Assembly: GCA_903828235.1 (NCBI GenBank)
Contig: CAIKLM010000155.1
Location: forward strand, 23,610-87,609
Source of the DNA: an uncultured beta proteobacterium
GTDB lineage: Bacteria; Pseudomonadota; Gammaproteobacteria; Burkholderiales; Burkholderiaceae_C
Length of the DNA stretch: 64,000 nucleotides
Direction of reading: 5' to 3'
In this document: piece after piece, positions 7,876 through 17,443 of the stretch
Layout: every line of letters starts with the position of its first letter
Position numbering within the stretch: position 1 is the stretch's first letter
The notes under the pieces: generated by a model
Database searches by the model: none
Seen by the model: the letters and a program-made list of their open reading frames with translations, nothing else
Told to the model about the DNA's origin: nothing
Made by a program: the position numbers and the translations under genes

Positions 7876-8976
7876 CTACGGCTCTGTCACCAACCCGAGA
7901 AACGCCTCCAGGCTGCGCACCTCGTGCGCCAGCGCCCCCTTGAAGGCCGCGTCGCGCGGCGGCCGGCCGCTCACGTAGCCCGGCTCCAGGCGCAGCCGGC
8001 CCTCGGCCACGTGGGCGTTGGCCCAGCCGATGACCCGGCCGCGCCACAGCATCGGCAGCGCGTAGTAGCCGCGCTGCCGCTTCGGCGCGGGCGTGTACGC
8101 CTCGAAGCGGTAGGCCCAGCCCCACAGGCGCTCGAAGCGGGCTCGGTCCCACACGACGGGGTCGAAGGGCGCCAGCAGGCGCAGCGTGTCGTCGTCGTCC
8201 ACCGCGGCGTGGCGGCGGCTGGCGGGGTTCTCGCCGGCCGGCCAGAACCAGGGCGTGCCGCCCACCGTGGCGCTGGGCAACCGTGCCCGGGTGCGGGCCA
8301 GCAGCGCGTTCATGTGCGGCGTCCACTGCGGCGCGCCGTAGCGGATGCGCCGGACCAGCATCGACAGCGTCGCCGCCGGCAGCGGCGCGTACAGGCCCAC
8401 CACCACGTCGGCCAGGCGGTCCAGCGCAGCGGCCACGTCGGCCACCGGCTCGTGCGCGGGCCGCGCGGCGTACAGGCGCACGCCGCCCTCGCGCGCGGCC
8501 GTGCGCACCAGGCCGCGGTAGTGCATGCCGTCGAGCAGCTGCGTGCTGGCGCGGCTGGAGCCGCCGAACCAGTTGCGGCTGCGGCCGTGGTCGAAGGCGG
8601 CGTCCACCTCGCGCGGGTGCACGACGCCGCGCTCGCGCACGAAGTCCAGCACGGCGTGGGCCTGGGCCCAGCGCGCCTTCGTCCACACGGTTTGCGGCGT
8701 GCGCGGGTGCATCAACGCGGCCAGCTCGCGCGGCAGGAAGCCGTAGTTGACGAAGAAGTCCTCCTCCAGCGGCAGCCGGGCGTAGCGCGCCTCGAGGTCG
8801 CCCGCGCGGTAGCCGCCGACGCGGTGGCGCAGCGTCAGGTCTTGCGCGCGCGCCGGCGCGCGGATGGGGTCGGCCTGCACGAAGCCCAGCCGCGCCAGCG
8901 CCTGCGGCAGCGAGCGCGCCTTGAACAGGCTGCGCGCCACCGCGTGGCGGCGCAGGTCGTCGAGCGTGATCGCCAC
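7876..8976 (-). CDS. YcaQ-family DNA glycosylase (winged-helix, crosslink repair)
   Basis: About 366 residues from the GTG at 8976 (VAITLDDLRRHAVARSLF), 18 bases after the stop of the upstream S66 gene. The family hallmarks are visible: LGFVQADPIRAPARAQDLTLRHRV at the N-terminus, then FVNYGFLPRELAALMHP, a winged-helix central part, and LLAPFDPVVWDRARFERLWGWAYRFEAY near the C-terminus. E. coli YcaQ (AlkX) unhooks DNA interstrand crosslinks and removes bulky alkylated purines. The start is uncertain because no strong ribosome-binding site is visible. It is likely co-transcribed with the S66 peptidase gene. Confidence 0.82.
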   Translation of the reverse strand: MAITLDDLRRHAVARSLFKARSLPQALARLGFVQADPIRAPARAQDLTLRHRVGGYRAGDLEARYARLPLEEDFFVNYGFLPRELAALMHPRTPQTVWTKARWAQAHAVLDFVRERGVVHPREVDAAFDHGRSRNWFGGSSRASTQLLDGMHYRGLVRTAAREGGVRLYAARPAHEPVADVAAALDRLADVVVGLYAPLPAATLSMLVRRIRYGAPQWTPHMNALLARTRARLPSATVGGTPWFWPAGENPASRRHAAVDDDDTLRLLAPFDPVVWDRARFERLWGWAYRFEAYTPAPKRQRGYYALPMLWRGRVIGWANAHVAEGRLRLEPGYVSGRPPRDAAFKGALAHEVRSLEAFLGLVTEP

Positions 8977-8993
8977 GCGCGCAGGGCCCCGCG

Positions 8994-10082
8994 TCAGTCG
9001 AAGCGCTGCGTCACGTCGCCGCCGCCCCAGGGCCGGCCTTCGACGTCGGCCACCTCGGCGCTCCAGCGCACCTGCGCGTGCGCGCCATTGACCAGCACCA
9101 TCTGCGGCGGCACGTGGCCGATGTCGACGTCGGCCAGCACCGGGCAGGGCAGGGTGCCGAAGGTCTGGCGCAGCGCGTCGTCGTGCTGCAGCTCGTGCGC
9201 GCCGGCCGGCTCGGGCGCGGCGCTGCGCCCCAGCAGCACCCCGGCCAGGCCGTCGAGCCAGCCGGCCCAGCGCAGCCGGTGGAAGGCGCGCACCACGTCG
9301 CCGGGGCTGCCCTCGGCGTTCTCCAGGTACAGGATCACGCCCTCGGTGCGGTGGCGCTCGATGAAGGCGGCGCCGTCGGCATGCACGCTGCCGGCCACGT
9401 GCACCAGGGTGTCCAGGCAGCCGCCGAACAGCCGGCCGTCGAAGGCCTCGCGCGCGCGGCCGTGCAGCGAGCGCCAGCGCGTGGGCTCGGTGAGCGCGTA
9501 GGTGCCGGAAGGCACGGTGGCGAAGTCGCTCCAGCCCTTCTGCCAGGCCCGGCTCTGGCGCTGGCGCAGCGCGTGGCCGGCCGGCAGCTGCAGGCCCTTG
9601 AGCGCCGCGCGCGTGAGCGGGTCGTCCTGGCCCGGCACCAGGTCCATCAGGCAGGGCCCGTGGGCGGTGGCCCAGCCCAGGCGCAGCGTCAGCGCCAGCA
9701 TCCAGGTGCTGGTGTCGCTGTAGCCCAGCACCCACTTGGGCCGCGCGCGTGCCAGCGCACCCCAGTCGAGCCGGTCGAGCAACTCCACCGCCCGCTCGCC
9801 GCCCCAGGGCGGGATGACGGCGTCGACGTCGTCGCGCATCAGCGCACGCTCCAGCTCGTCGGCCCGCTCATCGGCCGGGGCGCTGGCGCCCTGGCGCTCG
9901 TCGCGCAGGCACCGGCCCTCCTCGACTTCGAACCCGCGCGAGCGCAGGTCGGCCAGGCAGAGGTCCAGCCGCGCGTGCAGCCCCGGCTGCACGCCGGAGC
10001 TCGGCGCGGTCACGACGATGCGGCTGCCGGGCGCCAGCGGGCGGGGATAGCGGATCGGTCCGTGGTACGGCAAGGCGGACAT
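8994..10082 (-). CDS. S66 family peptidase (MccF/LdcA-like)
   Basis: A 362-residue protein starting MSALPYHGPIRYPRPLAPGSRIVVTAPSS. The elbow serine sits in WVLGYSDTSTW and a conserved acidic region in GVILYLENAEGSPGDVVRAFHRL. A catalytic histidine is expected in ADVDIGHVPPQMVLVNG. Compared with the S66 protein at 1355-2287 it is longer, with an extra segment around residues 90-130, as in the MccF subgroup that hydrolyses acyl-amide-type antibiotics such as microcin C. Whether it recycles murein or detoxifies is not decidable from sequence. A YcaQ-type glycosylase gene follows in the same direction. Confidence 0.82.
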   Translation of the reverse strand: MSALPYHGPIRYPRPLAPGSRIVVTAPSSGVQPGLHARLDLCLADLRSRGFEVEEGRCLRDERQGASAPADERADELERALMRDDVDAVIPPWGGERAVELLDRLDWGALARARPKWVLGYSDTSTWMLALTLRLGWATAHGPCLMDLVPGQDDPLTRAALKGLQLPAGHALRQRQSRAWQKGWSDFATVPSGTYALTEPTRWRSLHGRAREAFDGRLFGGCLDTLVHVAGSVHADGAAFIERHRTEGVILYLENAEGSPGDVVRAFHRLRWAGWLDGLAGVLLGRSAAPEPAGAHELQHDDALRQTFGTLPCPVLADVDIGHVPPQMVLVNGAHAQVRWSAEVADVEGRPWGGGDVTQRFD

Positions 10083-10147
10083 GGCCGGCGATGATGCCCC
10101 GTTGTGGGGCGCCGGCGATGCGGGGTCGCCCTGAGTGTGCGGCCGCC

Positions 10148-11716
10148 TCAGCCCACGGCCGTCGCGGCCAGGCGGAACCGCCTGACCTGCGCCAGCAGCT
10201 CCTGCGCCTGCTGGTTCAGGCTGGCCGCGGCGGCGGCCGACTCCTCCACCAGGGCCGAGTTCTGCTGCGTCATCTGGTCCATCTGCTGCACCGCCGCGCC
10301 CACCTGCGTGATGCCGGTGGTCTGCTCGGTGGTGGCGTGGCGGATCTCGCCCATCAGCGAGCGCATGCGCTCGATGGCCTGCACGATCTCGCCCATCGTC
10401 GTGCCGGCCTGTTCCACCAGCGCCGTGCCCTCGTCCACCTGCTCGACGCTGTTGCCGATGAGCTGCTTGATCTCGCGCGCCGCGGCGGCCGAGCGCTGCG
10501 CCAGCGTGCGCACCTCGGCGGCCACCACCGCAAAGCCGCGGCCGGCGTCGCCGGCGCGCGCCGCCTCGACCGCAGCGTTCAGGGCCAGGATGTTGGTCTG
10601 GAACGCGATGCCGTCGATGGTGCCGATGATGTCGGCGATGCGCTGGCTGCCGGCGTCGATCTGCCGCATCGTCGCCACCACGCGCGCCATGACCTCGCCG
10701 CCGCGGCCGGCCACCGCGCCCGCACCCTGGGCGAACTCGGCCGCCTGCACCGTGGTCTGCGTGTTGGCCTGCACCGTGTGCGTGAGCTGCTGCATGGTCG
10801 CGGCGGTCTGCTGCAGGTTGCTGGCCTGCTGCTCGGTGCGCGCCGACAGGTCGCCGTTGCCGGCCGCGATCTGCTGCGCCGCGCCGGCCACGCCCGAGGC
10901 GCTGGCCTGCACGGCCGTCACCATCTCGCACATGCTGTCGTGCATGCGCTGCATGGCCTCGACGAGCTGCCCGACCTCGTCCTGGCCCTGCAGTTCGGCG
11001 GTCCGCTCCACGCGCAGCGTCAGGTCGCCGCCGGCCATGCGCAGCGCGCAGTCGCGCACGTAGGCGATGGGCCGCACCAACGAGCGCGTGAGCAGCACGC
11101 CCAGCACCGCGGCCAGCAGCAGCGAGGCCGCCGCCACGCCGGCCATCCAGGCCAGACCCCGGCCGAACACGGCCTGGGCCGAGTCGCTGGCGGCGTCGAC
11201 GCGCGCCTTGAGTTGGGCCATGTTGGCGGCCAGCGCCGCCTGCCAGCGGTTGGTGGCCGGGATGGACTCGGCCAGCAGCAGGGCCACGGCCTGCCGGTCG
11301 TCGTCGGCCTGGGCCAGTTCCAGAACGCGGTCGTTCACGCGGCGGGCCTGCTGCGCGGCGGCCTCGATGTCGGCGCGCAGCCGGCGCGCCTGCTCGCTCG
11401 GGGGGTGGCCCTGCAGCGCGCGCCAGGCCTCGTCGTAGGCCTGGCGGGCGGCCTGGATCTTGGCCACCTCGGCTGCACGCGCGGGGCCGTCGTCGAGCAG
11501 GATGACGGTCCGCATCACGCGGGCGACGGTGTGGGTCTGCTCCGACAGCGCCACCGTCAGCGCGTAGCGCTCGACGGCATCGTCGCTGGCCCGCACCTCG
11601 GCCTTGAGCGACTTCAGCGCGAAGGTGCCGGTGGCGGCGCCCAGCACGAGCAGCAGGCACAGGCCGCCGAGCACCGCGGCAAGGCGGCGGCCGATCGGGA
11701 AGTGGGACAAACGCAT
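10148..11716 (-). CDS. Methyl-accepting chemotaxis protein
   Basis: A 522-residue transducer starting [19 protein letters not shown], preceded by a GAAGGG ribosome-binding site; the ORF track offers a start 36 bases upstream. It has two membrane segments (about 10-32 and 190-212) around a helical periplasmic four-helix-bundle-type sensor. A HAMP domain follows ([22 protein letters not shown]), then a long signalling coiled coil with the hairpin [20 protein letters not shown] typical of the Tar/Tsr class. The C-terminus lacks a CheR-binding NWETF-type pentapeptide. No che genes are nearby and the ligand is unknown. Confidence 0.92.
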   Translation of the reverse strand: MRLSHFPIGRRLAAVLGGLCLLLVLGAATGTFALKSLKAEVRASDDAVERYALTVALSEQTHTVARVMRTVILLDDGPARAAEVAKIQAARQAYDEAWRALQGHPPSEQARRLRADIEAAAQQARRVNDRVLELAQADDDRQAVALLLAESIPATNRWQAALAANMAQLKARVDAASDSAQAVFGRGLAWMAGVAAASLLLAAVLGVLLTRSLVRPIAYVRDCALRMAGGDLTLRVERTAELQGQDEVGQLVEAMQRMHDSMCEMVTAVQASASGVAGAAQQIAAGNGDLSARTEQQASNLQQTAATMQQLTHTVQANTQTTVQAAEFAQGAGAVAGRGGEVMARVVATMRQIDAGSQRIADIIGTIDGIAFQTNILALNAAVEAARAGDAGRGFAVVAAEVRTLAQRSAAAAREIKQLIGNSVEQVDEGTALVEQAGTTMGEIVQAIERMRSLMGEIRHATTEQTTGITQVGAAVQQMDQMTQQNSALVEESAAAAASLNQQAQELLAQVRRFRLAATAVG

Positions 11717-11922
11717 GGGCACCCTTCGGGCAGAGGTTTTACTGCGGTGCATATCGGACGGAGCAGTCGCGAAATGAACCGTCGGTCGTATTTGGCTGAT
11801 ATGGGAGCAGGGTCTTGCGGGTGCGGTGGCGGCACGGGTGTGGCTTTCTGCCGGGAGAACCGGGCCGCCGCGGGGGCTTGGCAGCGGCGGCCGCCTCTGC
11901 CGCCCATGTTGAAATGCCTTTC

Positions 11923-14829
11923 ATGACACCTCAGGAGTTCGTCGCCAAGTGGCGGCCCGGCACGCCCTCGCACGGCCTGAGCGAGCGCGCCGGGGCGCAG
12001 CCGCACTTCATCGACCTGTGCCGCGCGCTGGGCGTGCCCGAGCCTGGCGAGCCCGAGCGCTACTGCTTCGAGCGCGGCGTCACCAAGACGGGCAGCGCCG
12101 CCGCGCGCACGGACGGCTTTGCCGACGTGTGGCTGAAGGGCCACTTCGCCTGGGAGTACAAGCGCCCCGGCCGCAGCCTGGGGGAAGCGCTCAAGCAATT
12201 GATGATGTACGCGCTGCCGCTGGAAAGCCCGCCGCTGCTGGTGGTGTGCGACCGCGTCAGCCTGGAGGTGCACACGCACTTCACCGGCACGCCCAGCGAG
12301 CGCCACGTGTTCGACCTGGCCCAGCTGGCCGACCCCGCCATGCAGCAGCGCCTGCGCACGCTGTGGACGGCGCCCGAGGCCTGGCGGCCGAAGCTCAGCA
12401 ACCGCGAGATCACCGAGCAGGCCGCGCGCACCTTTGCGGCCACCGCCGAGCGGCTGCGCGCCGCCGGCATACCGGCCGAGGTGGTGAGCCACTTTCTTAC
12501 GCAGTGCGTGTTCTGCTTCTTTGCCGAGGACGTGGGCCTGCTGCCCGAGCGCCTGTTCGAGCGGCTGATGCACGCGCGCGTGAGCGCCGCGCAGACGGCG
12601 GCGCAGCTGGCCACGCTGCTGGCCACCATGCGCGACGGCGGCCTGTTCGGCGTGGCCGCCGTGCCCTGGTTCAACGGCGGCCTGTTCGCCGACGTGAACG
12701 TGCCGCCGCTGGCCGAGGCCGACATCGCCGCGCTGCGCACCGCCAGCACGCTGGACTGGAGCGCCATCGACCCCAGCATCTTCGGCACGCTGTTCGAGCG
12801 CGGGCTGGACCCGGCCAAGCGCGCGCAGCTGGGCGCGCACTACACCGACCCGGCCACCATCGCGCGGCTGGTGGAGCCGGTGGTGACGCGGCCGCTGCTG
12901 GCCGAATGGGCCGTGGCGCGCGGCGGCGTGGCCGCGGCGCTCGCCAAAAGCAAGAAGCACGGCGACAAGGCCTGGCAGCAGGCGCAGGCCGCGTTCGCGG
13001 GCTTCCTGGAGCGGCTGCGCTGGTACAAGGTGCTCGACCCCGCCTGCGGCAGCGGCAACTTCCTGTACCTGGCGCTGAAGGCGCTGAAGGACGTGGAGCA
13101 CCAGGTCAACCTCGAGGCCGAGGCCCTGGGCCTGGAGCGGCAGATCGACGGCACCGGCCCGCACAACGTGCTGGGCATCGAGCTGAACGAATACGCAGCC
13201 GAGCTGGCGCGCGTGACGGTGTGGATCGGCGAGCTGCAGTGGCGCGTGCAGCGCGGCTACCCCTTCAAGCTGGACCCGGTGCTGGAGCCGCTGGATCACA
13301 TCGAGTGTCGGGATGCGGTGCTGGCGGGTGATGGCCAGCCGGCGCACTGGCCCAGCGCCGATGCCGTGGTGGGCAACCCGCCCTTCGTGGGCGACAAGAA
13401 GATGCGCGCCGAGCTGGGCGACGCCTACACCGAGGCGCTGCGCGCGGCCTACAAGGGGCGGGTGCCGGGCGGGGCGGACCTGGTGTGCTACTGGTTCGAG
13501 CAGGCGCGGCGGGCTATTGAACAGGGGCGGCTGCAGCGCGCGGGGCTGGTGGCGACGAACTCCATCCGCGGCGGCAGGAACCGCGAGGTGCTGGATGCCA
13601 TCGTGAAGCAGACGCGCATCTTCGAGGCCTGGAGCGACGAGGCCTGGGTGAATGACGGGGCGGCGGTGCGGGTGTCGTTGGTGGCGTTTGGGGAGTCGTT
13701 GCAGCCTCAGACGCTAAATGGCAGCCGCGTTCCCGCGATCAACAGTGATCTCACGTCGCAAGCCGCTGACCTGACCTCTGCGACACGGCTATCCGAGAAC
13801 CGGGGCGGGTGCTACTACACGACAGTGAAGGCAGGTAGCTTCGATGTAGCCGGTGATGTGGCTCGTGCTTGGCTGTCTCAGCCGAATCCACATCAGCGAC
13901 CGAACAGCGACGTTGTCAGGCCCTGGATGAACGCGATGGACTTGACCCGCCGCAGCGCCGACAAGTGGGTCGTTGACTTCGGTTGCGAGATGGGGCTCGA
14001 CGATTCGACGCTCTATGAGGTGCCTTTCTCGCACGTACTTGAACACGTCAAGCCGGAACGCGATCAGACCCGACGGGACAAGTACCGCAACATTTGGTGG
14101 CAGTTCGCTGAGCCGATTCCAGGACTGCGACGCGCGCTCAAGGGTGTGGACCGTTTCATCGCGACGCCTGCTGTCGCAAAGCATCGGGTATTCGCTTGGG
14201 TTTCTTCCGCCGTAGTGCCGGACCACGCTCTGATGGCAATCGCCCGCGCCGACGACACCACCTTCGGCGTCCTGCACAGCCGCCTGCACGAACTCTGGTC
14301 GCTGCGCATGTGCACCTGGATGGGCAAGGGCAACGACCCCCGCTACACCCCCACCACCTGCTTCGAGACCTTCCCCTTCCCCGCCGGCCTCACCCCCGCC
14401 GACACCGCCCACCAGCGCACCGAGCCGCTCGCCAGCGGCGCCCTCATCCCGGCCGAGCTGCCGCCCGCCGTGCGCGCCCACGCCGAGGCCATCGCCCAGG
14501 CCGCCCACCGCCTGGTGGCCCTGCGCGAGGCCTGGCTCAACCCGCCGGAGTGGACCGTGCGCGTGCCCGAGGTCGTGCCGCTGGGCCTGGCCACCAGCCC
14601 CTACCCCGAGCGCATCGTCGCCCGCCCCGGCTTCGAGGCCGAACTGGCCAAGCGCACGCTCACCAACCTGTACAACCAGCGCCCCACCTGGCTGGCCCAG
14701 GCCCACGAGGCGCTGGACGCCGCCGTGGCCCCCGCCTACGGCTGGGCCGACTGGGCGCCCGCGATGCCCGACGACGAGATCCTGCGCCGGCTGCTGGCGC
14801 TCAACCGCGAGCGGGCCGGGGCTGGATAA
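11923..14829 (+). CDS. MmeI-like type IIG/IIL combined restriction-modification enzyme
   Basis: A 968-residue single-chain enzyme; I start at ATG 11923 (MTPQEFVAKW), with ATG 11914 as alternative. N-terminal nuclease motif: FADVWLKGHFAWEYK gives D68, E78, K80 (PD-(D/E)XK). The helical linker contains IFGTLFERGLDPAKRAQLGAHYT. The methyltransferase has the SAM motif DPACGSGNF at 372-380 and the catalytic NPPF at 485-488, the amino-methylating adenine class. The target-recognition domain lies around residues 590-770, and a C-terminal helical domain follows. Such enzymes methylate one strand of an asymmetric site and cut at a distance. No frameshift is seen. The recognition-domain stretch (about 13690-14225) has clearly lower GC than the rest, which suggests domain replacement. 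Confidence 0.85.
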   Translation: MTPQEFVAKWRPGTPSHGLSERAGAQPHFIDLCRALGVPEPGEPERYCFERGVTKTGSAAARTDGFADVWLKGHFAWEYKRPGRSLGEALKQLMMYALPLESPPLLVVCDRVSLEVHTHFTGTPSERHVFDLAQLADPAMQQRLRTLWTAPEAWRPKLSNREITEQAARTFAATAERLRAAGIPAEVVSHFLTQCVFCFFAEDVGLLPERLFERLMHARVSAAQTAAQLATLLATMRDGGLFGVAAVPWFNGGLFADVNVPPLAEADIAALRTASTLDWSAIDPSIFGTLFERGLDPAKRAQLGAHYTDPATIARLVEPVVTRPLLAEWAVARGGVAAALAKSKKHGDKAWQQAQAAFAGFLERLRWYKVLDPACGSGNFLYLALKALKDVEHQVNLEAEALGLERQIDGTGPHNVLGIELNEYAAELARVTVWIGELQWRVQRGYPFKLDPVLEPLDHIECRDAVLAGDGQPAHWPSADAVVGNPPFVGDKKMRAELGDAYTEALRAAYKGRVPGGADLVCYWFEQARRAIEQGRLQRAGLVATNSIRGGRNREVLDAIVKQTRIFEAWSDEAWVNDGAAVRVSLVAFGESLQPQTLNGSRVPAINSDLTSQAADLTSATRLSENRGGCYYTTVKAGSFDVAGDVARAWLSQPNPHQRPNSDVVRPWMNAMDLTRRSADKWVVDFGCEMGLDDSTLYEVPFSHVLEHVKPERDQTRRDKYRNIWWQFAEPIPGLRRALKGVDRFIATPAVAKHRVFAWVSSAVVPDHALMAIARADDTTFGVLHSRLHELWSLRMCTWMGKGNDPRYTPTTCFETFPFPAGLTPADTAHQRTEPLASGALIPAELPPAVRAHAEAIAQAAHRLVALREAWLNPPEWTVRVPEVVPLGLATSPYPERIVARPGFEAELAKRTLTNLYNQRPTWLAQAHEALDAAVAPAYGWADWAPAMPDDEILRRLLALNRERAGAG

Positions 14830-14836
14830 TCCCGCC

Positions 14837-15181
14837 ATGGACGCGCCCGCACTGCCCCGCTGTCTGCTCGAGCACCTCGGCGACATCGAGCGCCTGTGCC
14901 AAGCCTACGGCGTGGCGCGGCTCGAGGTCTTCGGTTCCGCTGCCGACGGCCGTTTCGACCCCGCGCGCAGCGACGTCGATCTCATCGTCGATCTCGCCCC
15001 TGAAACCACGCGCGGCCTGGCCGAACGCTTTTTCGGCCTTTCTGACGCGCTCGAATCCGTGCTGGGCCGCAAGGTCGACCTGCTCACCGACGCGTCCATC
15101 CGCAACCCCTACCTGCGGCGCTCGGTGGACGCGAGCCGGCGCGAGATCTATGTCCACTCGCCTGCTGAAGCATCTGGCTGA
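14837..15181 (+). CDS. MNT-domain nucleotidyltransferase antitoxin (MntA-like)
   Basis: A 114-residue minimal nucleotidyltransferase. It carries the polymerase-beta motif as VFGSAADGRF...SDVDLIVDL, giving G33-S34 and the metal-binding D46 and D48. In HEPN/MNT pairs this protein neutralises the HEPN toxin, in the studied cases by adding AMP to it. It starts seven bases after the restriction enzyme stop and overlaps the HEPN gene by 32 bases, so translation is probably coupled. Being placed directly behind a restriction-modification gene is typical of defence clusters. Confidence 0.88.
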   Translation: MDAPALPRCLLEHLGDIERLCQAYGVARLEVFGSAADGRFDPARSDVDLIVDLAPETTRGLAERFFGLSDALESVLGRKVDLLTDASIRNPYLRRSVDASRREIYVHSPAEASG

Positions 15182-15497
15182 CGCCGAGGCGGCAGCGGGG
15201 CTGGCGCTGGAGTTCATCGGCGGACTCGAACTCGCCGAGTACCGCGCGTCGGCCCTGGTCCGCTCGGCCGTGGAACGGCAGGTGGAGGTCGTGGGCGAGG
15301 CCTTTCGCCGGGCGCTAAACGAGGACGAGGCCCTGCGCGAACGCCTGCCCGAGGCAGCCTTGGCCGTGGCCATCCGGAACCGCATCGCCCACGGCTACGA
15401 CTCCATCGACGACGCCATCGTCCACGAGACCGTGAGCCAGCGCTTCGTGGGCTTGCGCGACGCGTTGCGCCGGGAGATGGCCGCGCGCGGCGGCTGA
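15150..15497 (+). CDS. HEPN-domain toxin (HepT-like)
   Basis: A 115-residue helical protein starting at ATG 15150 (MSTRLLKHLADAEAAAG) inside the end of the MNT gene; the ORF track extends it as a shadow over the restriction gene. The HEPN ribonuclease motif R-x4-H-x-Y is visible as RNRIAHGY (R76, H81, Y83). HepT toxins cleave RNA, in studied cases tRNA, and are AMPylated on the motif tyrosine by the partner MntA. All three key residues are present, so an active toxin is plausible. The pair forms a type VII-style toxin-antitoxin module. Confidence 0.88.
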   Translation: MSTRLLKHLADAEAAAGLALEFIGGLELAEYRASALVRSAVERQVEVVGEAFRRALNEDEALRERLPEAALAVAIRNRIAHGYDSIDDAIVHETVSQRFVGLRDALRREMAARGG

Positions 15498-15515
15498 ACC
15501 TTTGCTGGGGTTGCC

Positions 15516-16115
15516 GTGAAGACACTGGTTCCTTCTCGGCCGCTGGACGCTGCGGAGTTCCTGGCCTGGGACGCGACGCAGACCATCCGCCATGAGTTCT
15601 TGGGCGGCGAGGTGTGGCCGAGGCAGGGCTCGCATGAGCGCCACGTGATGGCAGCCGGCAACATCGCCATCGCGCTGCGCCGGCACTTGGCCGGCACCCC
15701 CTGCCGCACCTTCATCACCGACATGAAGCTTCGCGTCGAGGCCGTCGACGCGTTTCTCTACCCCGACGTGATGGTGACCTGCAGCGCGCGCGATGCGGGC
15801 GATCCGTTGGTCAAGCGCGAGCCGGTGCTGCTGGTGGAGGTGCTGTCACCCGCCACGGCCGCCTTCGACCGCGGCGACAAGTTCGCGGCGTACCGCAGCC
15901 TGGATTCGCTGCGCGAGGTGCTGCTCGTGGACCCCGACCTGCGGCGCTGCGACCTGTTCAGGCGACAAGCCGTGGACGGCGGCGAGGCCTGGGTGCTGCA
16001 CCCGAGCGCGCCGGGCGAGGGGGTCGAGCTGGTGTCGGTAGGGCTGGCGGTGACAGCTGATGCGCTGTGGGCGGAGGTGCCTGCGTTGGTTTCGCCTCGG
16101 TCGTCGGGCGTCTGA
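15516..16115 (+). CDS. Uma2-family (DUF820) putative endonuclease
   Basis: A 199-residue protein of the Uma2 family, which adopts a restriction-endonuclease-like fold. The usual features appear in order: EFLGGEVWP near residue 28, FLYPDVMVTC with the conserved aspartate, and PVLLVEVLSPAT with the glutamate of the D-ExV/K core, followed by DRGDKFAAYRSL. Biological substrates of this abundant family are mostly unknown. It follows the HEPN toxin gene by 18 bases in the same orientation and probably belongs to the same transcription unit, giving a four-gene defence-type cluster. Confidence 0.85.
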   Translation: MKTLVPSRPLDAAEFLAWDATQTIRHEFLGGEVWPRQGSHERHVMAAGNIAIALRRHLAGTPCRTFITDMKLRVEAVDAFLYPDVMVTCSARDAGDPLVKREPVLLVEVLSPATAAFDRGDKFAAYRSLDSLREVLLVDPDLRRCDLFRRQAVDGGEAWVLHPSAPGEGVELVSVGLAVTADALWAEVPALVSPRSSGV

Positions 16116-16199
16116 AAGCAACGACGGGCGACTCCCGTCGCCCGTCAAGTCGGCCGCTTCGCGGTGAATTGCGTTGGCTACGGCCGGGCCGGGGGCCCT

Positions 16200-16220
16200 T
16201 AACTTTGCTGCGCAAAGTTA
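16200..16220. terminator. Hairpin between convergent uma2-like and metK genes
   Basis: TAACTTTGC / TGC / GCAAAGTTA is a perfect 9-bp stem with a 3-base loop, lying between the ends of two convergent genes. It has no U-tract on either strand and the stem is AT-rich, so it is a weak candidate for a bidirectional terminator or an mRNA 3'-end stabiliser. Confidence 0.4.
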
Positions 16221-16261
16221 GCCTGCGCCGAAGAACCGCCAAGCTCGCTTCGCTCGGGGCC

Positions 16262-17443
16262 TTACAGGCCCGCAGCCGCGCGCAGCGCGGCCGCCTTGTC
16301 GGTTCTTTCCCAGCTGAACTCCGGCTCCTCGCGGCCGAAGTGCCCGTAGGCCGCGGTCTTCTCGTAGATCGGGCGCAGCAGGTCCAGCATCTGGATGATG
16401 CCCTTGGGCCGCAGGTCGAAGTGCTCCTGCACCAGCGCGGCGATCTTGTCGTCGGCGATCTTGCCCGTGCCCTCGGTGTAGATGGTCACGTTCATGGGCT
16501 TGGCCACGCCAATGGCGTAGGCCACCTGCACCTGGCACTGCTTGGCCAGGCCCGCGGCCACCACGTTCTTGGCCACGTAGCGCGCGGCGTAGGCGGCCGA
16601 GCGGTCCACCTTGGACGGGTCCTTGCCGCTGAAGGCGCCGCCGCCGTGCGGGCAGGCGCCGCCGTAGGTGTCGACGATGATCTTGCGGCCCGTCAGGCCG
16701 CAGTCACCCTGCGGGCCGCCGATGACGAAGCGGCCCGTGGGGTTGACGAGGTAGCGCGTGTTCTGCAGCCACGCCTGGGGCAGCACCGGCTTGATGATCT
16801 CCTCGATCACGGCCTCGTAGAAGCTGGCCTTCAGCCGCGTGGCCGTCTCGCTCTGGTCGGGGCTGTGCTGGGTGGAGAGCACCACGGTGTCGATGCTGTG
16901 CGGCTTGCCGTCGACGTAGCGCATCGTCACCTGGCTCTTGGCGTCGGGGCGCAGGAAGGGCAGCTTGCCGTTCTTGCGCAGCTCGGCCTGGCGCTCCACC
17001 AGCCGGTGCGCGTAGTAGATGGGCGCCGGCATCAGCTCGGGCGTCTCGTCGCAGGCGTAGCCGAACATCAGGCCCTGGTCGCCGGCGCCGGTGTTCAGGT
17101 GGTCGTCCGACGCGTGGTCCACGCCCTGCGCGATGTCGTTGCTCTGCTTGTCGTAGCAGACCATCACCGCGCAGCCCTTGTAGTCGATGCCGTACTCGGT
17201 GTTGTCGTAGCCGATGCGCTTGATGGTGTCGCGCGCCACCTGGATGTAGTCGACGTGCGCGTTGGTGGTGATCTCGCCGGCCAGCACCACGAGGCCGGTG
17301 TTGGTCAGCGTCTCGGCGGCCACGCGGCTGCGCGGGTCCTGCTTGAAGATGGCGTCGAGGATGGCGTCCGAGATCTGGTCGGCCACCTTGTCGGGGTGGC
17401 CCTCGGAGACGCTTTCAGAGGTGAAGAGGAAGTCGTTCGCCAC
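16262..17443 (-). CDS. metK: S-adenosylmethionine synthase
   Basis: A full-length 393-residue enzyme that makes SAM from methionine and ATP in the cytoplasm. Diagnostic motifs are all present: [19 protein letters not shown] at the N-terminus, [12 protein letters not shown] in the centre, and [19 protein letters not shown] with the phosphate-binding loop. The start [19 protein letters not shown] is canonical. The gene diverges from the lipid A acyltransferase pair across a 215-bp spacer that probably carries its promoter and a leader. Confidence 0.98.
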   Translation of the reverse strand: MANDFLFTSESVSEGHPDKVADQISDAILDAIFKQDPRSRVAAETLTNTGLVVLAGEITTNAHVDYIQVARDTIKRIGYDNTEYGIDYKGCAVMVCYDKQSNDIAQGVDHASDDHLNTGAGDQGLMFGYACDETPELMPAPIYYAHRLVERQAELRKNGKLPFLRPDAKSQVTMRYVDGKPHSIDTVVLSTQHSPDQSETATRLKASFYEAVIEEIIKPVLPQAWLQNTRYLVNPTGRFVIGGPQGDCGLTGRKIIVDTYGGACPHGGGAFSGKDPSKVDRSAAYAARYVAKNVVAAGLAKQCQVQVAYAIGVAKPMNVTIYTEGTGKIADDKIAALVQEHFDLRPKGIIQMLDLLRPIYEKTAAYGHFGREEPEFSWERTDKAAALRAAAGL

